Of a stretch of 64,000 nt of DNA, positions 17,182 through 25,737 are shown in pieces. The position numbers were made by a program, and so were the translations under genes. Positions within the stretch are counted from its first letter, which is position 1; each line of letters starts with the position of its first letter. Origin of the DNA: Palsa-504 sp963806335 (GTDB lineage Bacteria; Actinomycetota; Actinomycetes; Streptosporangiales; Streptosporangiaceae); contig CAWDXO010000006.1 in NCBI GenBank assembly GCA_963806335.1, forward strand, positions 186,001 to 250,000, given 5' to 3'. The notes under the pieces were generated by a model that had not been told where the DNA came from, made no database searches, and saw only the letters and a list, made by a program, of their open reading frames with translations.

Positions 17182-17664
17182 ATGTCTTTCAAGGTCGGCG
17201 ATACCGTCGTCTATCCCCATCACGGGGCTGCTCGCATCGAAGCGGTCGAGACTCGCACTATCAAGGGCGAGGATAAGACCTATCTGGTCCTCAAGGTCGA
17301 CAAGGGTGACCTGACCGTACGCGTTCCCGCGGACAATGCCGAGCTGGTAGGCGTTAGGGATGTCGTAGGAGCCGAAGGGCTTGAGCGGGTGTTCGAGGTG
17401 CTCCGCGCGCCGCACACGGAAGAGCCGACCAACTGGTCCAGGCGATACAAGGCCAACCTGGAGAAGCTCGCCTCCGGCGACGTGAACAAGGTCGCCGAGG
17501 TCGTCCGGGATCTGTGGCGGCGGGACAAGGAACGCGGTCTGTCCGCGGGCGAGAAGCGCATGCTCGCCAAGGCGCGGCAGATCCTGGTGAGCGAGCTGGC
17601 CCTCGCCGAGAAGACCAACGAGGACAAGGCCGAGGCCCTGCTCGACGAGGTCCTTGCCACCTGA
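17182..17664 (+). CDS. carD: CarD-type RNA polymerase-binding regulator
   Basis: A 160-residue essential factor that binds the RNA polymerase beta subunit and stabilises open promoter complexes. It has the Tudor-like RNAP-interaction domain (FKVGDTVVYPHHGAA to about residue 70) and the basic helical domain with PHTEEPTNWSRRYKANLEKL and GEKRMLAKARQILV. The ATG at 17182 gives the standard MSFKVGDTV; an in-frame ATG ten codons upstream is unlikely. The next gene, ispF, follows closely. Confidence 0.97.
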   Translation: MSFKVGDTVVYPHHGAARIEAVETRTIKGEDKTYLVLKVDKGDLTVRVPADNAELVGVRDVVGAEGLERVFEVLRAPHTEEPTNWSRRYKANLEKLASGDVNKVAEVVRDLWRRDKERGLSAGEKRMLAKARQILVSELALAEKTNEDKAEALLDEVLAT

Positions 17665-17701
17665 GCCGGGGCGACCTGAGCCGGATCAGCTGACTCCGGG
17701 C

Positions 17702-18226
17702 GTGTCCGGGGTTCCCCGCGTCGGGATCGGGGTCGACGTTCATCCGTTGACTGACGCGCGAGAGCTTTACCTGGCGGGCTTGCTGTGGCCCGGTGAAGCG
17801 GGCCTGGACGGTCATTCGGACGGAGACGTGGCGGCGCACGCCGCTTGTACCGCGCTGCTTTCGGCGGCCGGGCTCGGCGATCTCGGCCAGAACTTCGGCA
17901 CCTCCCGCCCCGAGTGGGCGGGAGCGTCCGGGGTTTCCCTGCTTCGCGAGACGTTCCGGCTGATCAGCGAGGCGGGGTTCGTCATCGGCAACGTCGCGGT
18001 GCAGGTGATAGGGAACCGGCCGCGGGTCGCGCCGCGCCGGGCCGAGGCCGAGAAGGTGATGGCCGAGGCGCTGTCCGGTGCCCCGGTCAGCGTGGCCGCC
18101 ACCACCACAGACGGGCTCGGGCTGACCGGCCGCGGCGAGGGCATCGCCGCGATCGCCACCGCCCTGCTGATGCCGGCTGGACCAAGGCCGGCTGGGCCGC
18201 TGCCCGCGAGCCCCGCCGAGCACTGA
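17702..18226 (+). CDS. ispF: 2-C-methyl-D-erythritol 2,4-cyclodiphosphate synthase
   Basis: An MEP-pathway enzyme, 174 residues. Zinc ligands Asp12 and His14 lie in GVDVHP and the third in DGHSDGDVAAHA (His46), with TTDGLGLTGRGEGIAA near the end. The GTG at 17702 (VSGVPRVGIGVDVH) is preferred to a TTG at 17654 that would overlap carD. No ispD is seen next to it, although carD-ispD-ispF is a common order. Confidence 0.93.
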   Translation: MSGVPRVGIGVDVHPLTDARELYLAGLLWPGEAGLDGHSDGDVAAHAACTALLSAAGLGDLGQNFGTSRPEWAGASGVSLLRETFRLISEAGFVIGNVAVQVIGNRPRVAPRRAEAEKVMAEALSGAPVSVAATTTDGLGLTGRGEGIAAIATALLMPAGPRPAGPLPASPAEH

Positions 18227-18248
18227 CCGTATCCCTTAGCCTTACAAC

Positions 18249-19664
18249 GTGACGTTGCACCTTCATGACACCGCCGCGCGCGCGGTGCGCGAGTTTACCC
18301 CGATCACGCCCGGGCGGGTGTCGGTGTACCTGTGCGGCGCCACCGTGCAGGCGCCGCCGCACATCGGCCACCTGCGGTCGGCGGTGTGCTTCGACGTGCT
18401 GGTCCGCTGGCTCGGGGCCTGCGGCTACCAGGTCACCTTCTGCCGGAACGTCACCGACATCGAGGACAAGATCCTGACCACAGCGCAGCGTGACGGCGTC
18501 CCGCCGTGGCTCCTCGCCGAGCGTAACCAGCGCGCGTTCACCTGGGCCTACGATGCGGTCGGCTGCCGCCCACCCGATGTCGAGCCGCGCGCGACCGGGC
18601 ACATCCCGGAAATGATCGTCCTGATCCGTCGCCTGATCGAGCGCGGTCACGCGTATCCGGCCGCCGGAAACGTGTATTACGACGTCAGTTCGTACCCCGC
18701 CTACGGCGCGCTTTCCGGTCAGCGCCCTGATCAGATGCGGCCCGCGGAAGACTCCGATGACAGCGGCGCCAAGCGCGATCCGCGCGACTTCACCCTGTGG
18801 AAAGCCGCGAAACCGGGTGAGCCTTACTGGGAAACCCCGTGGGGACCCGGCCGGCCGGGCTGGCACCTGGAATGCTCGGCCATGGCCACCAAGTACCTCG
18901 GCCCGTCCTTCGATATCCACGGTGGCGGGATGGACCTGATCTTCCCCCACCACGAGAACGAGATCGCGCAATCGCGCGGCGCCGGTGACGACTTCGCGCA
19001 GTACTGGCTGCACAATGGCCTGCTCGGGCTGGCCGGGGAGAAGATGAGCAAGTCCGGCGGCAACTCGCTGCTCGTCACCGACGTGCTGCAGCGGGTACGG
19101 CCCGCTGAGCTCCGTTACTACCTGGTCCAGGCGCACTACCGGTCGCTGCTCGAGTTCTCCGAGGACGCGCTGGACGAGGCGGCCGCCGCCTACCAGCGGA
19201 TCGAGCGTTTCGTCGTGCGGGCCAGCGAGATGCTCGGCCGTGGCGAGGACCCGGGCCGGGACGACGACGAGCCCGCGGACCTGCCGGTATCGTTCCGCTC
19301 GGCCATGGACGAGGACCTGGCCGTGCCGTCCGCCCTGGCCGCCGTGCACGCCTGCGTCCGGGACGGCAACCATGCGCTGGCCGCCTCGGACAAGGCCGGC
19401 GCCCGCGCCAGCCTGGTTAGTCTCCGGGGCATGCTCGACGTGCTCGGCCTCGATCCGCTCGCGCCCCGCTGGTCGGACGCGGGGGCCGGCGACCGGCTGC
19501 GGGATGTGGTCGGCGCGCTGGTGAAGCTGACGCTGCAGCAGCGGGACGCGGCCCGGGTCCGCCGGGACTACGCGACCTCAGATGCGATAAGGGATGGGCT
19601 CGAGGAGATCGGCGTCGTCGTCGAGGACACTCCGGAAGGCCCTCGATGGGAGCTGAAGCGTTGA
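18249..19664 (+). CDS. cysS: Cysteinyl-tRNA synthetase
   Basis: A class I synthetase of 471 residues that charges tRNA-Cys. HIGH lies at 38-41, KMSKS at 265-269, and zinc ligands include Cys29 in YLCGATV and the cysteine of WHLECSAM; the helical anticodon region follows. The GTG start is 22 bases after ispF, and the gene end overlaps the rlmB start by 19 bases, so ispF-cysS-rlmB probably form an operon. Confidence 0.97.
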   Translation: MTLHLHDTAARAVREFTPITPGRVSVYLCGATVQAPPHIGHLRSAVCFDVLVRWLGACGYQVTFCRNVTDIEDKILTTAQRDGVPPWLLAERNQRAFTWAYDAVGCRPPDVEPRATGHIPEMIVLIRRLIERGHAYPAAGNVYYDVSSYPAYGALSGQRPDQMRPAEDSDDSGAKRDPRDFTLWKAAKPGEPYWETPWGPGRPGWHLECSAMATKYLGPSFDIHGGGMDLIFPHHENEIAQSRGAGDDFAQYWLHNGLLGLAGEKMSKSGGNSLLVTDVLQRVRPAELRYYLVQAHYRSLLEFSEDALDEAAAAYQRIERFVVRASEMLGRGEDPGRDDDEPADLPVSFRSAMDEDLAVPSALAAVHACVRDGNHALAASDKAGARASLVSLRGMLDVLGLDPLAPRWSDAGAGDRLRDVVGALVKLTLQQRDAARVRRDYATSDAIRDGLEEIGVVVEDTPEGPRWELKR

Positions 19665-20719
19665 GTGGAGCAGGGGGCGCCAATCCGCGCCGTACCGGAG
19701 CCGGCCGCACCAAGTCGGGCAAGCCGCGGCCGGGCACCGGCGGGCAGGGCAAGCGCAAGCTAGAGGGCAAGGGACCGACTCCGCCCGCGGCCATGCGGCC
19801 CGGGCACCCGGCGCAGCGACGGGCCGGCAAGACGGGCTCAGCTGACGGGTCCCGGGGCCGCCGGCCGGGCGACGGTCCCGGCCCCTCGTCCGCGTCGCAT
19901 CCGTCGTCCCGGACCTACCCGGCGGGCCGGGACGGGCGGGGCTCCCGCGGGGCGGGGGACGCGCCCGAGTTCGTGGCCGGGCGCAACTCGGTGGTCGAGT
20001 CGCTGCGGGCCGGCGTCCCGTCGGCGGTCCTGTACATCGGGGCCCGCGTCCAGCACGACGAGCGGATCAGCGAGGCCATCAAGCTGGCCGCCGACCGCGG
20101 GGTCGTGGTGCTCGAGGCCGGCGCCGCCGAACTCGACCGGCTCACCGGCGGTGCGCTGCATCAGGGCGTGGCGCTGCGCGTCCGCCCCTACGCCTACGCG
20201 CATCCCGACGACCTGCTGGCCCGCGCGGCGGACGCCGGGCAGCTGCCGCTGATCGTCGCCCTGGACGGTGTCACCGACCCGCGCAACCTCGGGGCCATCG
20301 TGCGCTCGGCGGCGGCGTTCGGCGCGCACGGGGTGGTCGTGCCCAGCCGCCGCGGCGCCGGCGTGACGGCGGGCGCGTGGAAGGCCTCGGCCGGCGCGCT
20401 GGCCCGCGTTCCGGTGGCGCGCGCGGTCAACCTGGCCCGCGCGCTGCAGTCCTATCAGGAGGCCGGGGTTTTCCTGGCCGGCCTGGACGCGGCCGGGGAC
20501 ACCGGGATACGCGACCTTGACCTGGCCACCGCCCCGCTGGCCGTGGTCATCGGCTCTGAGGGCCGCGGCCTGTCCAGGATCGTCGCCCAGGCCTGCGACG
20601 TGCTGGTCCGGATCCCTATCGCGGCCCGGACCGAATCGCTGAACGCGGGGGTCGCCGCGGGCATCGCGCTGTACGAAGTGGCCGCGGTCCGATCCGCGCC
20701 CCGTGACATGCGCGGATAA
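19646..20719 (+). CDS. rlmB: 23S rRNA 2'-O-ribose methyltransferase (RlmB/TrmH type)
   Basis: A SPOUT-fold enzyme of about 357 residues predicted to methylate G2251 of 23S rRNA. A basic Gly/Arg/Lys-rich N-terminal extension of about 110 residues precedes the substrate-binding domain (EFVAGRNSVVESLRAG) and the knotted SAM domain (DGVTDPRNLGAIVRSAAAFG, IGSEGRGLSRI, IPIAARTESLNAGVAAGI). The start may be ATG at 19646 or TTG at 19661; both overlap cysS. Confidence 0.93.
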   Translation: MGAEALSGAGGANPRRTGAGRTKSGKPRPGTGGQGKRKLEGKGPTPPAAMRPGHPAQRRAGKTGSADGSRGRRPGDGPGPSSASHPSSRTYPAGRDGRGSRGAGDAPEFVAGRNSVVESLRAGVPSAVLYIGARVQHDERISEAIKLAADRGVVVLEAGAAELDRLTGGALHQGVALRVRPYAYAHPDDLLARAADAGQLPLIVALDGVTDPRNLGAIVRSAAAFGAHGVVVPSRRGAGVTAGAWKASAGALARVPVARAVNLARALQSYQEAGVFLAGLDAAGDTGIRDLDLATAPLAVVIGSEGRGLSRIVAQACDVLVRIPIAARTESLNAGVAAGIALYEVAAVRSAPRDMRG

Positions 20720-20821
20720 GGGATCCCTTCATGACCGGTGGTCAGCCGGTCCGGCCGCTGGTTACTATCCGTTCACTTGGGGCGGAGCGCAATCCGGCCC
20801 GGGCGAGCGAGGAGCTGACAA

Positions 20822-21628
20822 GTGGATGGCGGCGAGGAGTGGCGAACGACCTTCCGTCCCGACATCCCGAGTTCCGCGCGGATCTACGATTACCTGCTCG
20901 GCGGCAAGGATAACTACCCGGCCGACAGGGAAGCCGCCGCCATCATCGCCGGCCGGCTGCCGAACGCGCGGCGGGCCGCCCGGTGGAACCGCGAATTCCT
21001 GCGCCGGGTGGTCAGGTACCTGGTCCGCGAGGCGGGCATCCGGCAGATCATCGACATCGGCGCGGGCCTGCCCACGGCGGCCAATACCCACCAGGTGGCA
21101 TCCGCGGCCTGCCCGGACGCGCGCGTGGTCTACGTCGACCACGACCCGGTGGTGCTGGCGCACGGCCGGGACATGCTGCACGCCGTGCCCGGCACGGCCA
21201 TCATCGAGGCGGACCTGCGCGAGCCGGAGGCCATCCTCGCGGATCCTGAGCTGACCGCCCTCATCGACTTCCATGAGCCCGTGGCGATCTTGCTTTTGTC
21301 GGTCCTGCACTTCGTCGCCGATGAGGCCGACCCGGCCGGCCTCATCGCCCGGCTACACGGCGCCTTCCCGGCCGGCAGCCACGTCGCGATATCGCACGCC
21401 ACGCCGGACGCGGTCGCCGGGGTGGCGGACGCCGCGAAGGTCTTCGACAGGGCGACGACGCCGGCGCACGTGCGGACCGGCCCGGAGATCGCCAAGCTCG
21501 TCATCGGCCTGGACATGGTCGAGCCCGGCCTGACGTGGACGCCGCAGTGGCGGCCGGAGCCCGGTGCGCCGCTGCCGCCCGACGTCGGGGAGTCCTACTA
21601 CCGCGCCGTGGTCGCCCGCAAGCCCTAA
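20822..21628 (+). CDS. SAM-dependent methyltransferase of the DUF574 family
   Basis: A 268-residue protein with the DUF574/Methyltransf_19 signatures: PSSARIYDYLLGGKDNYPADR, the SAM loop IIDIGAGLPT, VVYVDHDPVVLAHG, and LLLSVLHFVADEADP. This family is greatly expanded in Streptosporangiales and Streptomyces; substrates are unknown. GTG start with GAGGAG upstream. Confidence 0.9.
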   Translation: MDGGEEWRTTFRPDIPSSARIYDYLLGGKDNYPADREAAAIIAGRLPNARRAARWNREFLRRVVRYLVREAGIRQIIDIGAGLPTAANTHQVASAACPDARVVYVDHDPVVLAHGRDMLHAVPGTAIIEADLREPEAILADPELTALIDFHEPVAILLLSVLHFVADEADPAGLIARLHGAFPAGSHVAISHATPDAVAGVADAAKVFDRATTPAHVRTGPEIAKLVIGLDMVEPGLTWTPQWRPEPGAPLPPDVGESYYRAVVARKP

Positions 21629-21762
21629 TCGCCGTTATCGGCTAGCTGAGCGAATGGTACTTCGCCGGGAAGCTGCCCCCAGCAGCCGTGCGCGCGACGA
21701 CCTCGAGCCGCCTGATCAGTTCAGTACCGCCATGTGACGCTGCGCAGCGGTGAACTGAATAG

Positions 21763-22131
21763 TCAATGGCGGGAGAGGAAGACGACCTGGCTGGCCTGGA
21801 TCTGGCCGGGCTTGTCGAGAAGTGCGGCCAGGGCGCTGGTGATGACTGCCGTGTAGGCGTGGTTCTGGGGGAAGGTTTTGGCCGAGACGAGAATCAGTCC
21901 GGCATGTGCTCGCCCGGCGGCCTGGTACTGGGAGTCCAGCGGTACGAAGTCCTTGATGTTGGCGGTGACCAAGGCGCGCCCGGTTGCCGCGGCGTGGGCG
22001 AGGATCTGTTCGTCAGGCAGCGAGACCAGCGCTGGGTCGGCCACGACCGCGAGGACGTCGTGGCCCTTGGCGTCAAGTTGTTCGGCGATTGTGTTAGAGA
22101 ACATTTCGTCGAGCAGCAATGGATAGCTCAC
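21763..22131 (-). CDS. DUF5615-type PIN-like toxin
   Basis: A 122-residue protein with the DUF5615 pattern: PLLLDEMFSN with Asp8, DVLAVV, DEQILAHAAATGRALVTANIKDF, and a C-terminal GLILVS strand. PIN-like proteins are usually ribonuclease toxins. It starts with GTG three bases after the stop of 22135-22581, so the two form a toxin-antitoxin operon. Confidence 0.82.
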   Translation of the reverse strand: MSYPLLLDEMFSNTIAEQLDAKGHDVLAVVADPALVSLPDEQILAHAAATGRALVTANIKDFVPLDSQYQAAGRAHAGLILVSAKTFPQNHAYTAVITSALAALLDKPGQIQASQVVFLSRH

Positions 22132-22134
22132 GGG

Positions 22135-22581
22135 TTACCCGGCGAGCAACTGGCGTTCGCGCTGCCACGCATGTTCGGCGGCGTCTTCAGCGGCGGTGGC
22201 GGCAGCGATTTCTGCGTCGATTTCCTCGGGATAGGATGCCCAGTATCGGACAGCAGTGCGTATCATGCGCAGCGGAACGCCGGTGTTGCCAGTGACCAGC
22301 GTGAGCAAGTCTTCCTCGGCCAGGCCGGATTCAGCAGCTCTGGCGGACTTGACTGCGCGCACGACTTCCCAGACGTCTGGCCCGCCAGCGAGTGCGGCAC
22401 GGCGGCCGGTGGGACCGGGCCGGAACACAATGCCAGGGTGCTCGCCCATCCGGAGGGCTTCGTCGACGAGTCTATTAGCAGCGGATGAGAGGGACATGCC
22501 TGGGTTCGTGGCGACGAAGGAGGCCAGTCGCTCCGCCACGGCGGTCTCGAATCGCACTGGTGTCGCTGCACGCTTAGTCAT
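22135..22581 (-). CDS. Antitoxin paired with the PIN-like toxin
   Basis: A 148-residue protein. The N-terminal half (VRFETAVAERLASFVATNPG, SSAANRLVDEALRM) resembles a ribbon-helix-helix DNA-binding domain; the C-terminal half (DVWEVVRAV, LVTGNTGVPLRMIRTAVRYW, YPEEIDAEI) resembles DUF433-like antitoxins. It is upstream of the toxin, the normal order. Likely autoregulating. Confidence 0.75.
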   Translation of the reverse strand: MTKRAATPVRFETAVAERLASFVATNPGMSLSSAANRLVDEALRMGEHPGIVFRPGPTGRRAALAGGPDVWEVVRAVKSARAAESGLAEEDLLTLVTGNTGVPLRMIRTAVRYWASYPEEIDAEIAAATAAEDAAEHAWQRERQLLAG

Positions 22582-22820
22582 GACTACACCGTAGTCGCTT
22601 CACCTCGCTTTTCACAAATGAGAGTGGCTGGAAGCTGCACTCGGCGCACGCTTCAAGCAGTGCTTCGTAACCCAGCGGGCGAAGGGAAGATCCGCGACCG
22701 GTGTCAGCCGGACATCCGGCCGCGTGTTCTGCTGGCGGCGGCGCGCGGCGGTAAGTTCGCAGCTCAGAATGCAGATGTGCAGTTCAGGGCCGGGGTGAGC
22801 TACGATGCAGCGAGTCTCCC

Positions 22821-22896
22821 GCCGGTGTAGCTCAGTTGGCAGAGCAGCCGTCTTGTAAACGGCAGGTCAGCGGTTCGAATCCGCTCACCGGCTCCA
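22821..22896 (+). tRNA. tRNA-Thr (anticodon UGU)
   Basis: A complete cloverleaf: acceptor GCCGGTG (22821-22827) pairs with CACCGGC (22886-22892); the D arm holds GCTCAGTTGGCAGAGC; the anticodon loop CTTGTAA gives UGU; the T arm holds GGTTCGAATCC. Discriminator T is followed by an encoded CCA at 22894-22896. Its 3' half is the target of the integrating elements described downstream. Confidence 0.97.
22851..22895 (+). repeat. attL core: 45-base 3' part of tRNA-Thr
   Basis: The stretch from the anticodon loop to the CCA end (beginning TCTTGTAAAC, ending CCGGCTCC) is repeated without mismatch at 30021-30065. Integration of an element into the tRNA rebuilds the gene at one end and leaves a copy at the other, so this is the left attachment core. 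Confidence 0.88.
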
Positions 22897-22932
22897 GGTC
22901 AGAGGGGGTAAGCGCCCTCGCGGACCACCTTC

Positions 22933-22954
22933 CGTGGGACGAGTCGTGGGACGA
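22933..22954 (+). repeat. Doubled CGTGGGACGA arm site at attL
   Basis: CGTGGGACGA occurs at 22933-22942 and again at 22945-22954, separated by two bases, just inside the element between the tRNA core and the integrase start. The same doubled motif occurs 113 bases before the att core at the other end (29908-29929). This suggests integrase arm-binding sites. Confidence 0.65.
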
Positions 22955-22983
22955 ATGTCGGTCCTCGGCTTTATTCTCATGTC

Positions 22984-24506
22984 ATGCCTAGGGCAGCAAA
23001 GGGTTACATAGAGCAACTGCCGAGCGGGTCGTTCCGCGTCACCGTCTACGTCGGGACCGACCCGCTCACCGGGCGTGCCATCCGCCTCAAGGCCACGGCC
23101 AAGACGGAGCAGCAGGCTCGCATTGAGCTAGGCAGGCTACTGAAGGATGCCTCTGAGGGCCGCACCCCGGAGTCCGCCGCGACCGTCGCGAAGCTCCTGG
23201 ATGAGTACGCGCTCGTTGCTCCATGGGACGTGTCCACGCGGCAGACCAACGAGGGTTTCATCCGCCGCACCATCAAGCCCGCTCTGGGCATATCGAGGTG
23301 CGGAAGGTCCGCGGCCCCATCCTCGACCAGCTGTACGCCCGGCTGAAGCGCTGCGGTGACCTGTCCTGCACCGGCAGGCCGTTCACCGAGCACCGCAACG
23401 TCCCGGCCCTGGTGCTTAAAGCTCGCGACCGCCGCCCGGCCTCCCAGCAGGTCGCCGATATGCTCGCCGAGGCCATCCAGGCCGGCCACCTCGCCCCCGG
23501 TGATGAGCTGCCATCGATCGTCGAACTGAGCTCCTCGCAGGGCATCGGTACCGGCGTCATCAGGGCAGCTCTCGAAGCGCTGGCCGCCGACGGCCTGATC
23601 CTGGTGCGGCACGGCCGCAACGCGGTCGTCGCCGGAGACCCCGGCAGTGATCCGCGCCCGGTCCGCCGACGCCCCGGTCCCGGCCACGACTGCCAACGGG
23701 CCGGGTGCCACCCGCACGTCTGCCACCCGATGAAGGCCAGCACGATCCGCGGTATCCACAGCATCCTGTCCGGCGCGTTCGCGGCCGCGCAGCGGTGGGA
23801 GTGGACCGAGCGGAACCCCGCTGCGTCAGCCAAGCCGCCCACCACCACCCGCAAGTCCATCGCGGCCACCTCACCGGAAGACGTGGCTAAGGTAATCGCC
23901 CAGGCCCGCGCGCACAGCGCCGCCCTGGGTTTGTACCTGTGGCTGGTCGTCATCACTGGCGTGCGCCGCGGCGAGCTATGCGGCCTGCAGGTCTGCGACA
24001 TCGACCTCGACCGCGGCACGGTGCACGTCGCCTTCAACTACGTCGTGCGCGGCGGCCAGCGCGTCCGCAAGGACACCAAGACCCACCAGGACCGCTGGCT
24101 CGCCATTGACCCGGAAACCTGCGCGCTGATCGTGAGCTACCTCGACGAGACCCGGGCCGCCCTGGCCGCGGTCGGCGTCGAGCTGCGCGATGATGCGTAC
24201 CTGTTCTCTAACGACCCGTGCCACGCCCGGCCGTGGAACCCTGACTGGGTCACCCACCAGATCGCTGCCGCTGCGGAGGCTGCCAGGACGGATCTCGATA
24301 TCAAGGGCGGCCGGCACTACACCGCCAGCCAGCTCCTGGCCGGCGGCTTCGACCTGCGCAACACCGCCGCCCGCCTCGGCCACAGCGGCGGCGGCGCGAC
24401 CACGCTGCGGCATTATGCCGACCCGGTCCCGGAGGTGGACCGGCGTGCCGCCGCCTACCTCGCGCAGTTGACGTCTAGGTCCGCACCGTCGTCGTCTGAA
24501 TCTTGA
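22984..24506 (+). pseudogene. Tyrosine recombinase (integrase) with one-base frameshift and GntR-like insertion
   Basis: The N-terminal frame (22984 to about 23289; arm-binding and core-binding start) runs out of phase at GGGCATATC, where one C appears missing; the second frame continues at once as HIEVRKVRGPILDQLYARL. Between the core-binding half and the catalytic domain lies a winged-helix segment of GntR type (about 23430-23641). The catalytic domain shows GVRRGELCGL with the first Arg, GRHYTASQLL, LGHSGGGATTL and the Tyr in LRHYADP; the box-II His is Lys or Gly here. It probably catalysed integration at tRNA-Thr. Inactive unless the indel is an error. Confidence 0.85.
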
Positions 24507-24562
24507 GGTCTTCAGCATGCGAGGACAGTCTGCAGCGGTGGCCGTCGTAATCGTTCCTGGGC

Positions 24563-24739
24563 TCAGCCCAGCAGGTGTGCTCCGCTGGGACCGGTGACCT
24601 GCTGGAGCATGGTGCGGGCGAACTGCTGGACCTGGGAAGGCAATGGCACGTGGCCGTCCGACGCCGCGGAAGCCTGGCCGTCGTGGGTGAGCCAGTCGAG
24701 CTTGGAGACCTGGGTCTGGGCGGTGTCCTGGCTGGTCCG
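24563..24739 (-). pseudogene. In-frame continuation after the DUF4913 stop
   Basis: Directly after the TGA at 24742-24740 the same frame stays open for 59 codons, reading R-T-S-Q-D-T-A-Q-T, then SKLDWLTHDGQ and VPLPSQVQQFARTMLQQV, to a stop at 24563. The composition is protein-like. It may be the real C terminus of the upstream gene cut off by a nonsense mutation, or a remnant of another gene of the element. Confidence 0.35.
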
Positions 24740-25276
24740 TCACCAGGAGCGGCGTCGGCGCGTAACGCAATCCGGATCGCATGCGCGGGTGATGTGCGCG
24801 ACGCGGCGCATGGTGCCCGGCAGCCAGCGGTCGTAGAACTCCAGGGCGCGGGCAAGGTCGGGACGCTGGCCGCCGTACGCGTGATGCCAGGCGGCGGCCA
24901 GCGTGGACAGTTCCCAGACGGCGTGGACGTGGCAGGGCCAGCAGTCCCGGAGCTCATAACCGGAGTAGTGCTGGCGCAGCACGGTGTCGGTCCAGTGCCG
25001 CAGCTTGGCCAGCTCGGCCAGGTATGCCTCGCGGTCCAGGCCGAGCCAGAAGGGGGCGGTGGGTCCGCGTGGCGCGGCGGCGTCCAGCGTGTCCGCGACG
25101 CTCCGCGCGAGTTCCTCGAAACGCGCGACGAGGTCCAGGTCGCTGCGCAGTCCGGCGCGATCGAGCCGCTGATTCACCTGCGCGACCTGACCGCGCAGGT
25201 CCGCTACCTGCGCGGCCAGGGCAGCCAGGCTCTCACTGAGAGCCTGCGTGCCAGGTTCAGCGGGCGGCCCGCTCAT
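24740..25276 (-). CDS. DUF4913 family protein of the integrative element
   Basis: A 178-residue protein. The N-terminal third is a coiled coil (LSESLAALAAQVADLRGQVAQ); the rest has the DUF4913 pattern with LRHWTDTVLRQHYSGYELRDCWPCH, AVWELSTLAAAWHHAY and EFYDRWLPGTMRRV. DUF4913 is typical of actinobacterial conjugative or plasmid-like elements; its function is unknown. Its start overlaps the stop of the WhiB gene by four bases. Confidence 0.75.
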   Translation of the reverse strand: MSGPPAEPGTQALSESLAALAAQVADLRGQVAQVNQRLDRAGLRSDLDLVARFEELARSVADTLDAAAPRGPTAPFWLGLDREAYLAELAKLRHWTDTVLRQHYSGYELRDCWPCHVHAVWELSTLAAAWHHAYGGQRPDLARALEFYDRWLPGTMRRVAHITRACDPDCVTRRRRSW

Positions 25277-25737
25277 CGTCCGCCCTCACGCACGGGCGGC
25301 GTCCGCGACGCGAGACGATCAGGTTCCGCGCGGGCGCCCCGGTTTTCCTCGCGCAGGATTCGCGTCACGGTCATGCGCGACAGGCCGAACGAGCGGCCGA
25401 TCGCTTCCGCCGTGAACCCGGCCGCGGCGGCGGCCCGTATCGCTTCGTCCCGGTCCCGCCGCGCGGCCCGCAGCCAGCCGGATTGCAGTGCGCGGCGTTC
25501 CGGTCCGGTCAGCCCGCCCCAGATCCCGTAGACGATCCGGTTGCTGACGGCGAACTCCAGGCACTGCTGGCGGACCGGGCACTGCGCGCAGACCTGCCGG
25601 GCTGCCCCGGCCGTCTCGCCGCGAGCGGGGAAGAACACCTCGATGCGCGCGCCGCGGCACGCAGCCCGCTCCCGCCAGCGCGCAGCGAGACGCGCCGGGG
25701 CAGGCAGGGTGCGGTGACGCGGCTTGGCGGCCGTCAC
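25273..25737 (-). CDS. WhiB-like iron-sulfur regulator with C-terminal HTH
   Basis: A 154-residue protein. The WhiB domain has four cysteines, Cys27, Cys50, Cys53 and Cys59, that would bind a [4Fe-4S] cluster, then the GIWGGLT turn near 71-77. A second helix-turn-helix (AAAAGFTAEAIGRSFGLSRMTVTRIL, about 95-121) is fused to the end, which ordinary WhiB proteins lack. It is coupled by four-base overlaps to genes on both sides, so it likely controls the element. Confidence 0.88.
   Translation of the reverse strand: MTAAKPRHRTLPAPARLAARWRERAACRGARIEVFFPARGETAGAARQVCAQCPVRQQCLEFAVSNRIVYGIWGGLTGPERRALQSGWLRAARRDRDEAIRAAAAAGFTAEAIGRSFGLSRMTVTRILREENRGARAEPDRLASRTPPVREGGR

Noticed and set aside
24575..25531. 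Plus-strand frame opposite the WhiB/DUF4913 operon
   Set aside because: WhiB cysteines and four-base gene overlaps fix the minus strand as coding.
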